DNA from: Thermophagus xiamenensis
GTDB lineage: Bacteria; Bacteroidota; Bacteroidia; Bacteroidales; Marinilabiliaceae
Length of the DNA: 64,000 bases
NCBI RefSeq assembly: GCF_900112795.1
Contig: NZ_FONA01000004.1
Location: forward strand, 124,001 to 188,000
Direction: 5' to 3'
The position numbers were made by a program, and so were the translations under genes. This document shows positions 18,015 to 28,917 of this stretch, one piece after another. Below the pieces are notes generated by a model. It did no database searches. It saw only the letters and a list, made by a program, of their open reading frames with translations, and was not told the DNA's origin. Every line of letters starts with the position of its first letter. Position 1 is the first letter of the stretch.

Positions 18015-20621
18015 TTAAGAATTGTTTTCTTGCTTATTTTTCTGATCTGTTTCGTTATTATTCACATCGTTAAGGGGCGATTCACTATCAACCTTTTGCG
18101 GTGGGGATGTTGCCTTGTGAGTTTGCTGAATATTAGTGGTTATCTTTTGATTTGTTTCATCAAAGTCAACCTTAATTGTATCCCCTTCACTGATGGAAGC
18201 CTGAATAATAACTTCAGCCATTTCATCCTCCAGGTATTTTTGAATGGCCCGTTTTAGCGGTCTGGCTCCGTATTGGGCATCATAACCTTTTGAAACAATA
18301 AAATCTTTGGCTTTTTCAGAGAGTTCAATCTTGTAACCGAGCGATTCTACTCTCTGATAAAGACTCTTCATTTCAATATCGATGATTTTTCTTATTTCTT
18401 CCTTTCCTAAATTATTGAAGATGATAACATCATCAATACGATTTAAGAATTCGGGCGCAAAAGCTTTTTTTAGTGCTTTTTCAATAACGCTTTTAGCATA
18501 ATCAGAGTTGTTTTTCTGAGTTCCTGACGTAAAACCAATACCTCGACCAAAATCCTTTAATTCGCGGGTCCCAATATTAGAGGTCATAATAATAACTGTA
18601 TTCTTAAAGTCAACTCTACGTCCCAGACTATCAGTCAATCTTCCTTCATCAAGAACTTGCAATAAAATATTAAACACGTCAGGGTGGGCTTTCTCAATTT
18701 CATCCAGCAATACCACAGAGTAGGGACGACGTCTGACTTTTTCAGTAAGTTGTCCTCCTTCTTCGTAGCCGATATATCCTGGAGGGGCTCCAACCAGACG
18801 GGATACGCTGAATTTCTCCATGTATTCACTCATGTCAATACGAATCAATGCATCCGTTGTATCGAACATATATTGGGCCAGAACTTTTGCAAGATGAGTT
18901 TTTCCAACGCCGGTAGGACCAAGAAAAACAAAAGAGCCAATAGGTCGGTTCGGATCTTTAAGTCCTGCACGGTTTCGTTGTATGGCTTTTACTATTTTGG
19001 TGATGGCTTCATCTTGCCCAATTACTTTTTCTTTCAATTGTTCTCCCATTTTCATTAATCGTGCACCTTCAGCTTGTGCCACTCTTTGGACGGGAATTCC
19101 GGTCATCATGGCCACTACTTCAGCCACCTTCTCTGCATCTACCGTTTCACGATGTTTTTGAAGTTCTTCTTCCCATTTGGCTTTAGACTGCTCCAATTCA
19201 TCTAGTAGTGATTTTTCTTTGTCTCTAAAACTGGCAGCCAGCTCAAAGTTTTGAAGTTTAACGGCCTTTATTTTATTTTCTTTGGTTTCTTCTATTTTTC
19301 TTTCTAATTCAAGAATAACATCGGGAACAACAATGTTGCTTATATGCACTCTCGACCCGGCTTCGTCCATTGCATCAATAGCTTTATCCGGTAAATGTCT
19401 GTCAGAGATATATCTTTCTGTTAATTTAACACAGGCCTCAATAGCTTCGGGAGTATAATAAACATTGTGGTGGTCTTCATATTTTTCCTTAATATTATTA
19501 AGAATTTCAATGGTTTCATCTACCGAAGTAGGTTCTATCATCACCTTTTGGAACCGACGTTCCAAAGCGCCATCCTTTTCAATATGTTGGCGATATTCGT
19601 CTAATGTAGTAGCACCAATACATTGAATTTCACCTCTGGCCAACGCCGGCTTTAGCATATTGGCCGCATCAAGCGACCCTGTCGCACCGCCGGCACCAAC
19701 AATGGTATGGATTTCATCAATAAACAAAATAATATTGGGGTTTTTCGACAATTCATTTAAGATTGCCTTAATACGTTCCTCAAACTGCCCTCTGTATTTT
19801 GTGCCGGCAACTATTGAGGCAAGGTCAAGCGTTACTACCCGCTTGTCAAATAAAACCCTGGAAACTTTTTTTTCTATTATTCTAAGAGCTAGTCCTTCTG
19901 CAATGGCTGATTTCCCCACACCAGGCTCCCCAATAAGAACAGGATTATTTTTTTTCCTACGACTCAGAATTTGAGCCAATCTTTCAATTTCTCTTTCTCT
20001 TCCCACAATAGGGTCCAGTCGGCCTTCTTCTGCGGCACGTGTTATGTCAATGCCAAAATTATCCAGTACGGGGGTATCTGAACCAGGTTTACTTGGCCCT
20101 TTAGCACTTTCGTGACTACCACCACCGCCTCCTTGAGAAGAAAAAGGAGAGTCTGAGTCATCATCGTCAGGCAATTGTGCCTTGCTTTCGAACGAGGCTT
20201 TCTCAACCAATGCTCTAATCTGATCGTATTGAACGTTATAATCTTTCATAATCTCTGAAATTATATTGCTGCTGTCTTTTAGCAGGGCTAGTAAAAGATG
20301 CAGCGTATTAACGGTTTCACTTTTCAATGCCCTGGCTTCCAAATGAACAAGCTTTAAAATTTGTTCCGTTGATTTTAAAAGAGGTAAATGATCATTTTGG
20401 TTCAATGGAACTTTCTCTTTAATTCTTTGCTCAATAGAATCTCTAACATAGTCAAAGTCTACATTAAATTTGCTTAAAATCTTTGCTGCCTTAGTATCAG
20501 GGTTGTTAAGTAAACCTAACATCAAATGCTCCGGTGCAAGAAACGGATTTCCCAGCCTACTGGCTTCCTGACGGCTATAGGTCAGTACTTCTTTTATCTT
20601 AGGTGAAAAATTTAAATCCAT
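18015..20621 (-). CDS. clpC: ATP-dependent Clp protease ATP-binding subunit ClpC
   Basis: An 868-residue Hsp100 unfoldase. It has a double Clp N-domain (about 1-145), a Gly/Ser-rich linker, AAA1 with GEPGVGKS, a UVR-containing middle domain, and AAA2 with GPTGVGKT and IDMSEYMEKFSVSRL. The long spacing between AAA domains with the UVR motif marks ClpC rather than ClpA or ClpB. It feeds unfolded proteins to ClpP, often with adaptor proteins. The last ~40 residues are a polar, probably disordered tail rich in Asn, Gln, Glu and Lys. It is divergent from gyrA with 581 bp between starts and has its own terminator. Confidence 0.96.
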   Translation of the reverse strand: MDLNFSPKIKEVLTYSRQEASRLGNPFLAPEHLMLGLLNNPDTKAAKILSKFNVDFDYVRDSIEQRIKEKVPLNQNDHLPLLKSTEQILKLVHLEARALKSETVNTLHLLLALLKDSSNIISEIMKDYNVQYDQIRALVEKASFESKAQLPDDDDSDSPFSSQGGGGGSHESAKGPSKPGSDTPVLDNFGIDITRAAEEGRLDPIVGREREIERLAQILSRRKKNNPVLIGEPGVGKSAIAEGLALRIIEKKVSRVLFDKRVVTLDLASIVAGTKYRGQFEERIKAILNELSKNPNIILFIDEIHTIVGAGGATGSLDAANMLKPALARGEIQCIGATTLDEYRQHIEKDGALERRFQKVMIEPTSVDETIEILNNIKEKYEDHHNVYYTPEAIEACVKLTERYISDRHLPDKAIDAMDEAGSRVHISNIVVPDVILELERKIEETKENKIKAVKLQNFELAASFRDKEKSLLDELEQSKAKWEEELQKHRETVDAEKVAEVVAMMTGIPVQRVAQAEGARLMKMGEQLKEKVIGQDEAITKIVKAIQRNRAGLKDPNRPIGSFVFLGPTGVGKTHLAKVLAQYMFDTTDALIRIDMSEYMEKFSVSRLVGAPPGYIGYEEGGQLTEKVRRRPYSVVLLDEIEKAHPDVFNILLQVLDEGRLTDSLGRRVDFKNTVIIMTSNIGTRELKDFGRGIGFTSGTQKNNSDYAKSVIEKALKKAFAPEFLNRIDDVIIFNNLGKEEIRKIIDIEMKSLYQRVESLGYKIELSEKAKDFIVSKGYDAQYGARPLKRAIQKYLEDEMAEVIIQASISEGDTIKVDFDETNQKITTNIQQTHKATSPPQKVDSESPLNDVNNNETDQKNKQENNS

Positions 20622-21202
20622 ATTTTAAAAATAATATTTCGTCTACAACAGTTGTATGGTTTTTACAAAAACTATGCAACAAATTAATTTATGCCAATAT
20701 AGCAGAGAATTAGTTATACTCAAATAAAATTGTTGATATATTTATTTTTATTGGCAATATTTAAATGAAAACATGGGAATAATAAATCAATTTAAGATCA
20801 GAAAAATAAAATTCATATACCTACCAATCATGAGCAATTAAAACCATAATTAATTCATGTGATTAAAAAGAAAAATATTAACCATCTTTTTTTGAATTTA
20901 ACGCCCTTCTCGGAGAAAACCTGTGGCAAAAAAATTAAATCATATAAATTTTTGAAAACCTCTGGACTTGTTTTATTAAAATATTTAATCTTATTTATAG
21001 GCAAATCACTTTAATCGATCCACTAAAATTACTATGATTCAAAAATACGATAAAAAGCCTAAATCTCCCAACTTCCAAAAGAGAATAAAAAAGGAACAGT
21101 TGCTTTCTGGTTCGGACGGAAATGATTAATTTAGGGCGGCAAAAATGGGCCACGAAAAGGCCTTATTTATTTTATTTCAGACACATCTAAATTATTATAT
21201 AA
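20622..21202. other. Divergent promoter region clpC/gyrA
   Basis: AT-rich, no credible ORF. Promoters for both genes must lie here, but I find no clean TAnnTTTG box with a -33 partner, and no CIRCE-like or CtsR-like operator. Nothing else is recognised. Confidence 0.45.
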
Positions 21203-23731
21203 ATGGCTGATGGAGAAAGAATAATAAAAATTAACATTGAAGAGGAGATGCAATCGGCATACATCGATTATTCGATGTCAGTGATTGTATCCAGGGCTTT
21301 ACCTGACGTTCGAGATGGGTTAAAACCAGTTCATCGACGGGTATTATATGGAATGCATGATTTGGGGATGACCCCCAATAAACCGTATAAAAAATCTGCA
21401 AGGATTGTAGGAGAGGTATTGGGAAAATACCACCCACATGGCGATTCATCGGTGTATAATGCAATGGTTCGGATGGCACAACCCTGGTCAATGAGGTATT
21501 TGTTAATTGATGGCCAAGGAAACATGGGCTCAATAGATGGAGATAGCCCTGCGGCTATGCGTTATACTGAGGCACGGATGAACCGCTTGTCAGAAGAGAT
21601 GCTGGCTGATATTGAAAAAAATACGGTTGATTTTCAGCCTAACTTTGATGATTCTTTGCAGGAACCAACGGTTTTACCTACGAAGATTCCGGCCTTGTTG
21701 GTAAATGGCTCCTCCGGTATAGCGGTGGGAATGGCCACCAATATTCCGCCTCACAATTTGGGAAATGCGGTAGATGCCATTGTGGCATATATTGATAATC
21801 CTGACATTGCCATAGATGAGCTAATAAAGACCATTCAGGCCCCTGATTTTCCGACAGGAGGAATAATTTACGGATATCAAGGGGTAAAAGAGGCCTATGA
21901 AACCGGGCGCGGCCGTATTGTCATACGTGCTAAAACTGAGATTGAATCGGATAAGGATGGCAGGGAAAGAATCGTTATAACCGAAATTCCTTATATGGTT
22001 AACAAGGCCGAATTGATTGTAAGGATAGCCGATTTGGTTAATGAAAAGAAAATAGAAGGGATTTCAAATATAAATGATGAGTCGGACCGTGAAGGGATGC
22101 GGATTGTAATTGACCTCAAAAAAGATGCAATTGCCAATGTTGTTTTAAACCATTTATATAAAAATACGGCATTGCAATCTTCTTTTGGAGTCAATTGTAT
22201 TGCTTTGGTGCATGGGCGTCCTCAATTGCTCAACTTAAAAGGTCTAATTAAATATTACGTAGAACACAGGCATGATGTTGTCACACGTCGCACCCAGTTT
22301 GAGCTTGACCAGGCAGAGAAAAGAGCCCACATTTTAGAGGGACTAATTATTGCAAGTGATAACATTGATGAAGTTATTAAAATAATACGGGGAGCACAAA
22401 GCCCGGACGAAGCTCGCCAAAAGTTGATTGATCGCTTTAACTTAACTGATGTGCAATCTCGTGCCATTGTTGATATGAGGTTGCGTCAATTAACCGGACT
22501 CGAACAGGACAAGCTGAGAGAAGAATATGATTCTCTTTTGAAAGAGATTGACCGGCTCAAGAATATACTTGCGCATGAGTCTTTAAAGATGGAAATAATA
22601 AAAAATGAATTGCTGGAGATTAAACAAAAATATAATGACAGCAGGCGTACCGATATAATATATTCTTCGGAGGAGTTCAATCCGGAAGATTTTTATGCCG
22701 ACGAAGAAATGATTATAACCATATCCCATATGGGATATATCAAAAGAACTCCATTGACTGAGTTTAAAACCCAACACAGGGGAGGAGTAGGCTCAAAAGG
22801 AAGTACCACTCGCGATGAAGATTTTATAGAGCATATCTATCCAGCATCCATGCATAATACAATGCTCTTTTTCACCAAGAAAGGTCGCTGTTTTTGGTTA
22901 AAAGTTTATGAAATTCCCGAGGGAAGCAAAAATTCCAAAGGGCGAGCTATCCAGAATTTGCTCCAGATTGATCCGGATGATGCAGTTAAAGCTTTTATTA
23001 GAGTTAAGCACCTGAATAATGAGGAATTTATTAATTCTCATTATATTTTAATGGGAACCAAAAAGGGCGTCATTAAAAAATCCTTGTTGGCCGATTATTC
23101 CCGTCCTCGACAATCAGGGGTTATAGCCATTGGAATAAGAGAAGACGATGAGCTTATTCAAGCTCGATTGACCAATGGGAAAAATGATGTTTTAATGGCC
23201 ACACGGTCTGGGCGCGCTATTAGATTTAATGAATCCAATGTAAGATGTATTGGCCGAACCGGACAAGGGGTCAGAGGAATAACACTAGATTCGGACAAAG
23301 ATGAAGTTATCGGCATAATTTGTGTTAAGAATAAGAATGAGGACATATTGGTGGTCTCTGAAAAAGGTTTTGGTAAAAGGTCCAGCCTAGAGGATTACAG
23401 AATAACCAACCGGGGCGGGAAAGGCGTTAAAACCATGAAAATATCCGAAAAAACCGGTGACTTAATTAGCATAAAAAATGTTACAGACGATAATGATTTG
23501 ATGATCATCAATAGATCTGGTGTAACTATTCGTGTGGCAGTATCGGATATTAGAGTAACAGGGCGAACCACCCAGGGAGTAAAGTTGATAAATTTAAGCA
23601 AAAAGCATGATATGATAGCCTCTGTAACAAAAGTTATATCAGAATCTAAAATGCAAGAAGAAGACCTTATGGAATCGGGAATTTTGGAAAAACAATCAGA
23701 GGATGATAATGATAACGGTACAAGTTTATAA
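21203..23731 (+). CDS. gyrA: DNA gyrase subunit A
   Basis: An 842-residue type IIA topoisomerase A subunit that breaks and rejoins DNA during negative supercoiling. The catalytic Tyr is Y121 in [10 protein letters not shown]. The quinolone-determining stretch reads [17 protein letters not shown], giving Ser82 (E. coli S83) and Asn86 (E. coli D87). The C-terminal beta-pinwheel is present, with a GyrA-box-like [10 protein letters not shown] around residues 530-540. This box identifies gyrase A rather than ParC. The last ~25 residues are acidic. A TPR gene follows 43 bp downstream, probably co-transcribed. Confidence 0.97.
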   Translation: MADGERIIKINIEEEMQSAYIDYSMSVIVSRALPDVRDGLKPVHRRVLYGMHDLGMTPNKPYKKSARIVGEVLGKYHPHGDSSVYNAMVRMAQPWSMRYLLIDGQGNMGSIDGDSPAAMRYTEARMNRLSEEMLADIEKNTVDFQPNFDDSLQEPTVLPTKIPALLVNGSSGIAVGMATNIPPHNLGNAVDAIVAYIDNPDIAIDELIKTIQAPDFPTGGIIYGYQGVKEAYETGRGRIVIRAKTEIESDKDGRERIVITEIPYMVNKAELIVRIADLVNEKKIEGISNINDESDREGMRIVIDLKKDAIANVVLNHLYKNTALQSSFGVNCIALVHGRPQLLNLKGLIKYYVEHRHDVVTRRTQFELDQAEKRAHILEGLIIASDNIDEVIKIIRGAQSPDEARQKLIDRFNLTDVQSRAIVDMRLRQLTGLEQDKLREEYDSLLKEIDRLKNILAHESLKMEIIKNELLEIKQKYNDSRRTDIIYSSEEFNPEDFYADEEMIITISHMGYIKRTPLTEFKTQHRGGVGSKGSTTRDEDFIEHIYPASMHNTMLFFTKKGRCFWLKVYEIPEGSKNSKGRAIQNLLQIDPDDAVKAFIRVKHLNNEEFINSHYILMGTKKGVIKKSLLADYSRPRQSGVIAIGIREDDELIQARLTNGKNDVLMATRSGRAIRFNESNVRCIGRTGQGVRGITLDSDKDEVIGIICVKNKNEDILVVSEKGFGKRSSLEDYRITNRGGKGVKTMKISEKTGDLISIKNVTDDNDLMIINRSGVTIRVAVSDIRVTGRTTQGVKLINLSKKHDMIASVTKVISESKMQEEDLMESGILEKQSEDDNDNGTSL

Positions 23732-23774
23732 GAGGTACATTAATTTATAAATCATTTAAAAACAGAAAATAAAG

Positions 23775-24926
23775 ATGAAAAAGCTTTTATTTATTGCGTT
23801 AGCCTTATTTTTAACAGGTGGAATATACGCACAAAAGGGAAAAGTAAATGCTGCTGAAGCATATCTTGATAATGGAGATATCGAGGCAGCTGAGGTCCGG
23901 CTCAATGCGGCTATGGAGCATCCAAAATCAAAAGATTGGCCCAAGACCTACATTGTAAGTGCCAAGCTAGCTACTGCCAAATACAAGAAAAGTAAAGACA
24001 TTCAGTTACTAAAAAATGCAGTTGATTATTACTTAAAAGCATTGGAACTTGATAAAGCAAATAAAGGAAGGTTTGAAAATGAAATAAAAATTGCATTAAC
24101 CTTATTTGTTAGTGATTTGACCAATGCAGGTATCGAAGGTTTTAACGAGCAAAAATATGAAAATGCCATGATAGCCTTCGAAAACGTACTGAAGATTAAT
24201 GACTTGGAGTTATTTCAAGCAGAAAATCCAACTGTTGATACCGCTATAATTTACAATACTGCCTTGGCTGCATATAATGCTAAAAATTGGGAAAAAGCAG
24301 CAGATTATTTAAAAAAGGCGATAAGCTATAAATATGGAGGTGGAGATGCCGTTTTATTATTGCATCAGGTTTATTCAAATATGGGTGATTCTACGGATAT
24401 GGCATCCAACCTAAAAAATGGTTTTGAAATGTATCCGGAAGATGATCGTCTATTAACACAATTGATAAACTATTATCTGGAAACAAGGCAAAATGAACAG
24501 GCATTGGAATATTTGAATCAGGCCATAGAAAAGGATCCGAATAATGCAACTTTCTTATATGCAAGAGGAGTATTGCTAGATCAAAGCAAAGAGTTCGATA
24601 AAGCCATTGCAGACTACAAAAAAGCTCTAGAGCTAAAAGAAGATTATTTTGAGCCTTTATATAATTTAGGTGTGATTTATTATAATAAAGGCGTTGAGCA
24701 AATGAATATTGCCAATGCTGAAACTGATCATGCTAAATTTAAGGAAAAGAAAGCTAAAGCAGATAGTTTATTTAAATCAGCATTGCCATTTATGGAAAAG
24801 GCTTCATCATTAAGACCTGAAGATACTGCAGTTCTTGAAAGTTTGAAAAGTTTGTATTATCGATTTGAAATGAACGATAAATATGATGAGGTTACTGCGA
24901 AATTAAATTCTATTAGAGGAAACTAA
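23775..24926 (+). CDS. Secreted TPR-repeat protein
   Basis: A 383-residue protein with a signal peptide (about 1-19, ending near IYAQ). Several TPR units follow. The clearest are NEQALEYLNQAIEKDPNNATFLYARGVLL and EFDKAIADYKKALELKEDYFEPLYNLGVIYY-type repeats at about residues 240-310. It is likely periplasmic, acting as a protein-binding scaffold. It starts 43 bp after gyrA and ends just before a strong terminator, so it can be read from the gyrA promoter. The specific function is unknown. Confidence 0.8.
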   Translation: MKKLLFIALALFLTGGIYAQKGKVNAAEAYLDNGDIEAAEVRLNAAMEHPKSKDWPKTYIVSAKLATAKYKKSKDIQLLKNAVDYYLKALELDKANKGRFENEIKIALTLFVSDLTNAGIEGFNEQKYENAMIAFENVLKINDLELFQAENPTVDTAIIYNTALAAYNAKNWEKAADYLKKAISYKYGGGDAVLLLHQVYSNMGDSTDMASNLKNGFEMYPEDDRLLTQLINYYLETRQNEQALEYLNQAIEKDPNNATFLYARGVLLDQSKEFDKAIADYKKALELKEDYFEPLYNLGVIYYNKGVEQMNIANAETDHAKFKEKKAKADSLFKSALPFMEKASSLRPEDTAVLESLKSLYYRFEMNDKYDEVTAKLNSIRGN

Positions 24927-24951
24927 TAATTTGGAAAGAATATTAGGATAG

Positions 24952-24976
24952 GCCGGACAAAATGGTCCGGCTTTTC
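24952..24976 (+). terminator. Rho-independent terminator after the gyrA-TPR unit
   Basis: GCCGGAC (24952-24958) pairs with GTCCGGC (24965-24971) across AAAATG and is followed by TTTTC. It ends the plus-strand gyrA transcription unit. Confidence 0.85.
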
Positions 24977-25111
24977 TTAAAAATATTTTTTTAAACATAA
25001 TGTCAATTATAAGACAAGGGTGTTTTTTGGATTTGCTCAAAGAACAAATAATTCTGACGCCAATTTTAGATGTGCTGTTACAAGAAGATAAAAAGATTGG
25101 AAAAAAAATTA

Positions 25112-26410
25112 TTAGTTCCAATTACTAGCTAACTCAAATAAATTATATTGCGGCCAGTCGGAGGTTTTTCGGATAGCATAATCCATCATTCGGCGAATAT
25201 CAGAAGCCAACATAGGACCTTTCCATGTACTACTATTAAATAAAATCACATAAGAAATTCCATCGTTTCGTCGAACCATTAAAGCTGAAGTTCCTGCCAA
25301 AGTCCCGGTTCTATACCAAGAGTTTGAATTGATTCCTCTCCATCCAATTGGATCCAAATAAGGTTTCATAGGTGTTGTCATTCTTTCAATAGATTCCCGG
25401 GAAAGAATGTCTTGCGGGATATTCATTCCATCAATAGCCAACATAAATTTAAGGAGATCAGTCGATGAAGCAATCCAACCTCCGGCAGCACCTAATGTTT
25501 TAATATCATTTCCGCCATATGAACGAGGCACCATAATATTTTCATTTCTAAAATCTCTTACCAGATAAGAGTCAGAAGGTTCATAATATTTTACTTCAAG
25601 TTCAGCCCTTTCAGACAAATAGCTACCACCAATTTGCATATCAAAAATCCCTAAGGGATACAATAAATTTGTTTTGATAAAAGACTCATAATCTTCACCA
25701 CTAACTTGTTCTATTATTTTCCCCAAAATGGCGTATCCCAAATTCGAATATGAGGAGCGTGTGCCAGGTTTAAAATGCAATCGTTTTCCTAGCATAAATC
25801 TTATAATATCAGTAACATCCACAGGAGTATCTTTATTAAGAGCATGGGCTACCACTTGAGGCATAAACATTGGATCTCCCCAACGATTAGTCCAACCTCC
25901 AGAATGGTTCAACAAGTGTATTACTTTGATTTTCTCGACATTTTTGTCACGGTAAGAATCGAATGGATATTCATTTAAAATTCCTTTAGGACCAAATACA
26001 TAATCATCAAGATTTAGTTTCCCCTCTTCCACCAAAATCATTATACCGGCTGCTGTAATTAGTTTAGAAACACTGGCAACTCTAAAAAGATGATATGGTT
26101 CGGTTCGAATACGGTTTTCTTTATCAGCCCAACCATATCCTTTAGTAAAAACTAAATTTCCATCCTTGGCAATAGCTACCGATGCTCCAACCATTTCATT
26201 TACTTGGAGAAACCGTTCCACGGATCGGTCGATTTGAGAGAATGCCGGATCATCTGAAAAGAAACCGGATATTCGTAAAGATGATACTACTGGTGTGGGC
26301 GGTGTAAAATCAGTTCCAAATGATTGAATAGAAGGTCCTGTTAAATATTTAAGGAGTAACCCTGACAAAACGCCAATGAATATTATGAAGACTACTCTAA
26401 ATTTTTTCAT
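25112..26410 (-). CDS. Serine hydrolase of the beta-lactamase (class C/DD-peptidase) fold
   Basis: A 432-residue protein with an N-terminal membrane anchor or signal (about 4-24). Catalytic motifs are SVSK (S113 and K116) and Y-S-N (Y221-N223), with HSGGW as a common family block. Proteins of this group act as D-amino peptidases, esterases or penicillin-binding relatives; a true AmpC-like beta-lactamase role is not indicated. A frame extension to TTG upstream is less likely than the ATG at 26410. It is the last gene of the minus-strand block that includes the DUF4105 gene and pyrKD, although a 266 bp gap separates it from the former. Confidence 0.85.
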   Translation of the reverse strand: MKKFRVVFIIFIGVLSGLLLKYLTGPSIQSFGTDFTPPTPVVSSLRISGFFSDDPAFSQIDRSVERFLQVNEMVGASVAIAKDGNLVFTKGYGWADKENRIRTEPYHLFRVASVSKLITAAGIMILVEEGKLNLDDYVFGPKGILNEYPFDSYRDKNVEKIKVIHLLNHSGGWTNRWGDPMFMPQVVAHALNKDTPVDVTDIIRFMLGKRLHFKPGTRSSYSNLGYAILGKIIEQVSGEDYESFIKTNLLYPLGIFDMQIGGSYLSERAELEVKYYEPSDSYLVRDFRNENIMVPRSYGGNDIKTLGAAGGWIASSTDLLKFMLAIDGMNIPQDILSRESIERMTTPMKPYLDPIGWRGINSNSWYRTGTLAGTSALMVRRNDGISYVILFNSSTWKGPMLASDIRRMMDYAIRKTSDWPQYNLFELASNWN

Positions 26411-26676
26411 AATCAATATAAAATCCTTATCCAAAATTATCTGTAAGGATAAATTAATAATTTTGGATATAAATCAAAAAATTCCCTGAGAACTTGTTTT
26501 TTACAAAAATAGCGTTTTTATTAAAATGAAACGTTATGGTCAAAGAAAGATTGTTTAAAGTTATGGGAATTGTTGTTTTCCTCAATTTGATTCAGTCTTG
26601 AGTTATCATAATTAAGGCAAGGAGAATGAAATACAACAATAGATTGATTGGGAATTCACAGGGATCCAAGGATTAT

Positions 26677-27954
26677 TTAGCGCTTAACCTTTTTGTATAA
26701 AATCAAATTAATAACAGGACTAATTCGAATAAAAAGTAATAAGCTGACTGCCACAAATTCATTGGGAATATACTGCGGTGTAAAAAGCAGAGAAACAAAA
26801 AATAACAAAAGTAAGCATTGAAGAATAACTCTGATTACCGATGTAAATTTTCTGTTTCTCAAGAAAACGGCAATGAGCCACAACGGATTAGCCCACAGTA
26901 AATTCCAATTAGAACCGGTTACAATATGAAATGAAACAAAAGCAAGATAGAAAACAACTAAACCGGTAATGCCAATAATCAAATAAAGAAAAAAGTCAAA
27001 TAATTTTAGGTTAATTGCGCCCAAAACCTCACCAAATGAAAGAAGTAATAACAAAAACAAAAACAGCCAAAAAAATAAAGACGTAGAAACTGAATTAGGC
27101 TCTATAACCTTCCTATCTGAAAAATCTAAGACTAAGGACTGAGTTTTTACTAAATCCTGTGATCTTCCCGAACTATCAGTAAATTTTAGCCCAGCAATTT
27201 GACTCATAAGATGATCAGGAAGAAACATAATAGAAACCGAGTCAGTTAATAAATCTGCTTTAGCCCCCAAAACCAAATCGATGCCGAGTTTAATCCATGG
27301 TTTTCTATTAAGATAAGGATGAATGGCCTCTCTAAATGTTATATTCTTTATTGAATCCGGAGAATTTTTGAAAACCACCTCGCCCGGAATATGTTCCAAA
27401 ATAATATTGCCAACGCGGGTAGCGCAATTGTCGTAAAAAAAATCGTATCTGTAAGCTCTGTTTTCGGGACGAGCATTAATAATAAGGGCCTTAAAAAGCT
27501 CGTTTTTTTGTTCATAAGATAAATTTAGTTCCTGTTGCCATACCGATCTTCCTGAAATAAAATATTCCTTAAGGAAATTCTTAAAAGAGGTAACAGACAA
27601 CAAATAATCTAAATTTCCTTGACTAAATTTCAGATAAAAAAATGGTGTGTTAAAGTCAAAGGTTCCATAATTAAAGGTATAATCAATTTTATTTTCAGGA
27701 TCAGACACAAGTATTGCCGTATGCCCAAAAAGAGAATATAATTCATCGCCTGGAGCACATGTTAACACAGAAATAGAAGCTTGTTCAGATAATTGAGGAA
27801 TGGATTGACCGTAAAATTGATTGGGCAATAAATAAAGCAACAACAAAGAAATACAAGACACTTTCCAAATGAAAACAAACTCAGAAGACAGGGTTACAAC
27901 ATTAAATCTTAAGAAATTCAGTTTTGTAAACTTCATTTTTAACAAGCAAATCAT
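26677..27954 (-). CDS. DUF4105 (Lnb N-terminal-like) membrane protein
   Basis: A 425-residue protein. A hydrophobic segment at about 28-48 looks like a signal or anchor. The DUF4105 domain follows, with FGHTA (His78) and YDFFYDNCATR (Cys177), a His/Cys pair typical of this predicted papain-like periplasmic family. The C-terminal ~140 residues contain four to five membrane helices. The biochemical role is not established for Bacteroidota members. The start is uncertain: a Met at residue 7 is an alternative. The gene lies 48 bp after pyrD on the same strand. A copy of the palindrome seen near pyrK lies directly upstream. Confidence 0.75.
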   Translation of the reverse strand: MICLLKMKFTKLNFLRFNVVTLSSEFVFIWKVSCISLLLLYLLPNQFYGQSIPQLSEQASISVLTCAPGDELYSLFGHTAILVSDPENKIDYTFNYGTFDFNTPFFYLKFSQGNLDYLLSVTSFKNFLKEYFISGRSVWQQELNLSYEQKNELFKALIINARPENRAYRYDFFYDNCATRVGNIILEHIPGEVVFKNSPDSIKNITFREAIHPYLNRKPWIKLGIDLVLGAKADLLTDSVSIMFLPDHLMSQIAGLKFTDSSGRSQDLVKTQSLVLDFSDRKVIEPNSVSTSLFFWLFLFLLLLLSFGEVLGAINLKLFDFFLYLIIGITGLVVFYLAFVSFHIVTGSNWNLLWANPLWLIAVFLRNRKFTSVIRVILQCLLLLFFVSLLFTPQYIPNEFVAVSLLLFIRISPVINLILYKKVKR

Positions 27955-27959
27955 GGTTG

Positions 27960-27973
27960 GTTATAATTGTAAA
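27960..27973. promoter_or_regulatory. Imperfect copy of the TTTACAATTGTAAA palindrome upstream of the DUF4105 gene
   Basis: GTTATAATTGTAAA matches 12 of 14 positions of the perfect palindrome found upstream of pyrK and at 31065. It lies 6 bp before the DUF4105 start codon on the minus strand. Operator role is inferred. Confidence 0.3.
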
Positions 27974-28002
27974 TAATAAAATTAACCAGTCGTTCACAAT
28001 AA

Positions 28003-28917
28003 TCAATCCAATTCCAATGCGCCAATAAGTTCAGTAACACTATTAAAATTGTGTCGCACCAAATAATCGGCAATACCGTTAACAATCTCTTGAGAAATAG
28101 AGGGATTTATAAAATTAGCTGTACCAACTTGTATGGCCGAAGCACCTGCCAGAAGGAATTCTATGGCATCAGATGCCGAAGAAATTCCGCCCATTCCCAC
28201 CACAGGCACCTTTACCGCATCAGCAACTTGCCAAACCATCCTAAGAGCAATGGGCTTAATACAAGGCCCTGATAATCCTCCTGTTATGGTAGATAATAAT
28301 GGCCGCCTTGTTTCTGCATCAATGGCCATCCCCAAAAATGTATTTACCAAAGAAATTGAATCGGCCCCCGCATCTTCAACTTCTTTTGCAATTTCAACAA
28401 TATCCGTGACATTGGGCGATAATTTAACCATCAGGTGCCGAGGGAAAACATTTCGGACAGCCCGAGTAACCTGTCTGGCAGAGGAACAGCTGGTTCCAAA
28501 AGCCATACCACCTTCTTTTACATTCGGACAAGAAATATTCAGTTCAATTCCCACAATATCAGGAACTAAGGCCAATTTTTCAGCAGTTTCCACATATTCT
28601 TCAATAGTAGAACCAGAAACATTAACAATAATATTCGTATCAAACGTCCTGATTTTAGGCCATATTTCATTAATAAAAGCGTCCACACCTTTATTCTGTA
28701 GTCCTACTGCATTAAGCATTCCTTGTGGGGTTTCAGCCATCCGCGGATAGGGATTTCCCTCTCTGGGACTTCCAGTAGTACCTTTAACAATAATTCCACC
28801 AAGAGAATTAATATCGATAAAATCCTGGTATTCTACACCATAACCAAAAGTTCCGGATGCAGTCATTACGGGATTTTTAAGATTCAAATCACCAATATTA
28901 ACCGATAAATCTACCAT
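28003..28917 (-). CDS. pyrD: Dihydroorotate dehydrogenase, class 1B catalytic subunit
   Basis: A 304-residue FMN barrel that oxidises dihydroorotate to orotate in pyrimidine synthesis. The active-site base is the Cys in [11 protein letters not shown], which marks class 1 instead of the Ser of quinone-linked class 2. The FMN loop [11 protein letters not shown] and C-terminal QVGTANF are present. Pairing with PyrK makes it the NAD+-linked class 1B form. It overlaps the end of pyrK by 7 bp, which implies translational coupling. Confidence 0.96.
   Translation of the reverse strand: MVDLSVNIGDLNLKNPVMTASGTFGYGVEYQDFIDINSLGGIIVKGTTGSPREGNPYPRMAETPQGMLNAVGLQNKGVDAFINEIWPKIRTFDTNIIVNVSGSTIEEYVETAEKLALVPDIVGIELNISCPNVKEGGMAFGTSCSSARQVTRAVRNVFPRHLMVKLSPNVTDIVEIAKEVEDAGADSISLVNTFLGMAIDAETRRPLLSTITGGLSGPCIKPIALRMVWQVADAVKVPVVGMGGISSASDAIEFLLAGASAIQVGTANFINPSISQEIVNGIADYLVRHNFNSVTELIGALELD

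Noticed and set aside
25000-25128. 42-codon plus-strand ORF between the gyrA-TPR unit and the serine hydrolase
   Set aside because: It follows a terminator, overlaps the end of the serine hydrolase gene by 17 bp and has no visible promoter or family feature; I could not support it.
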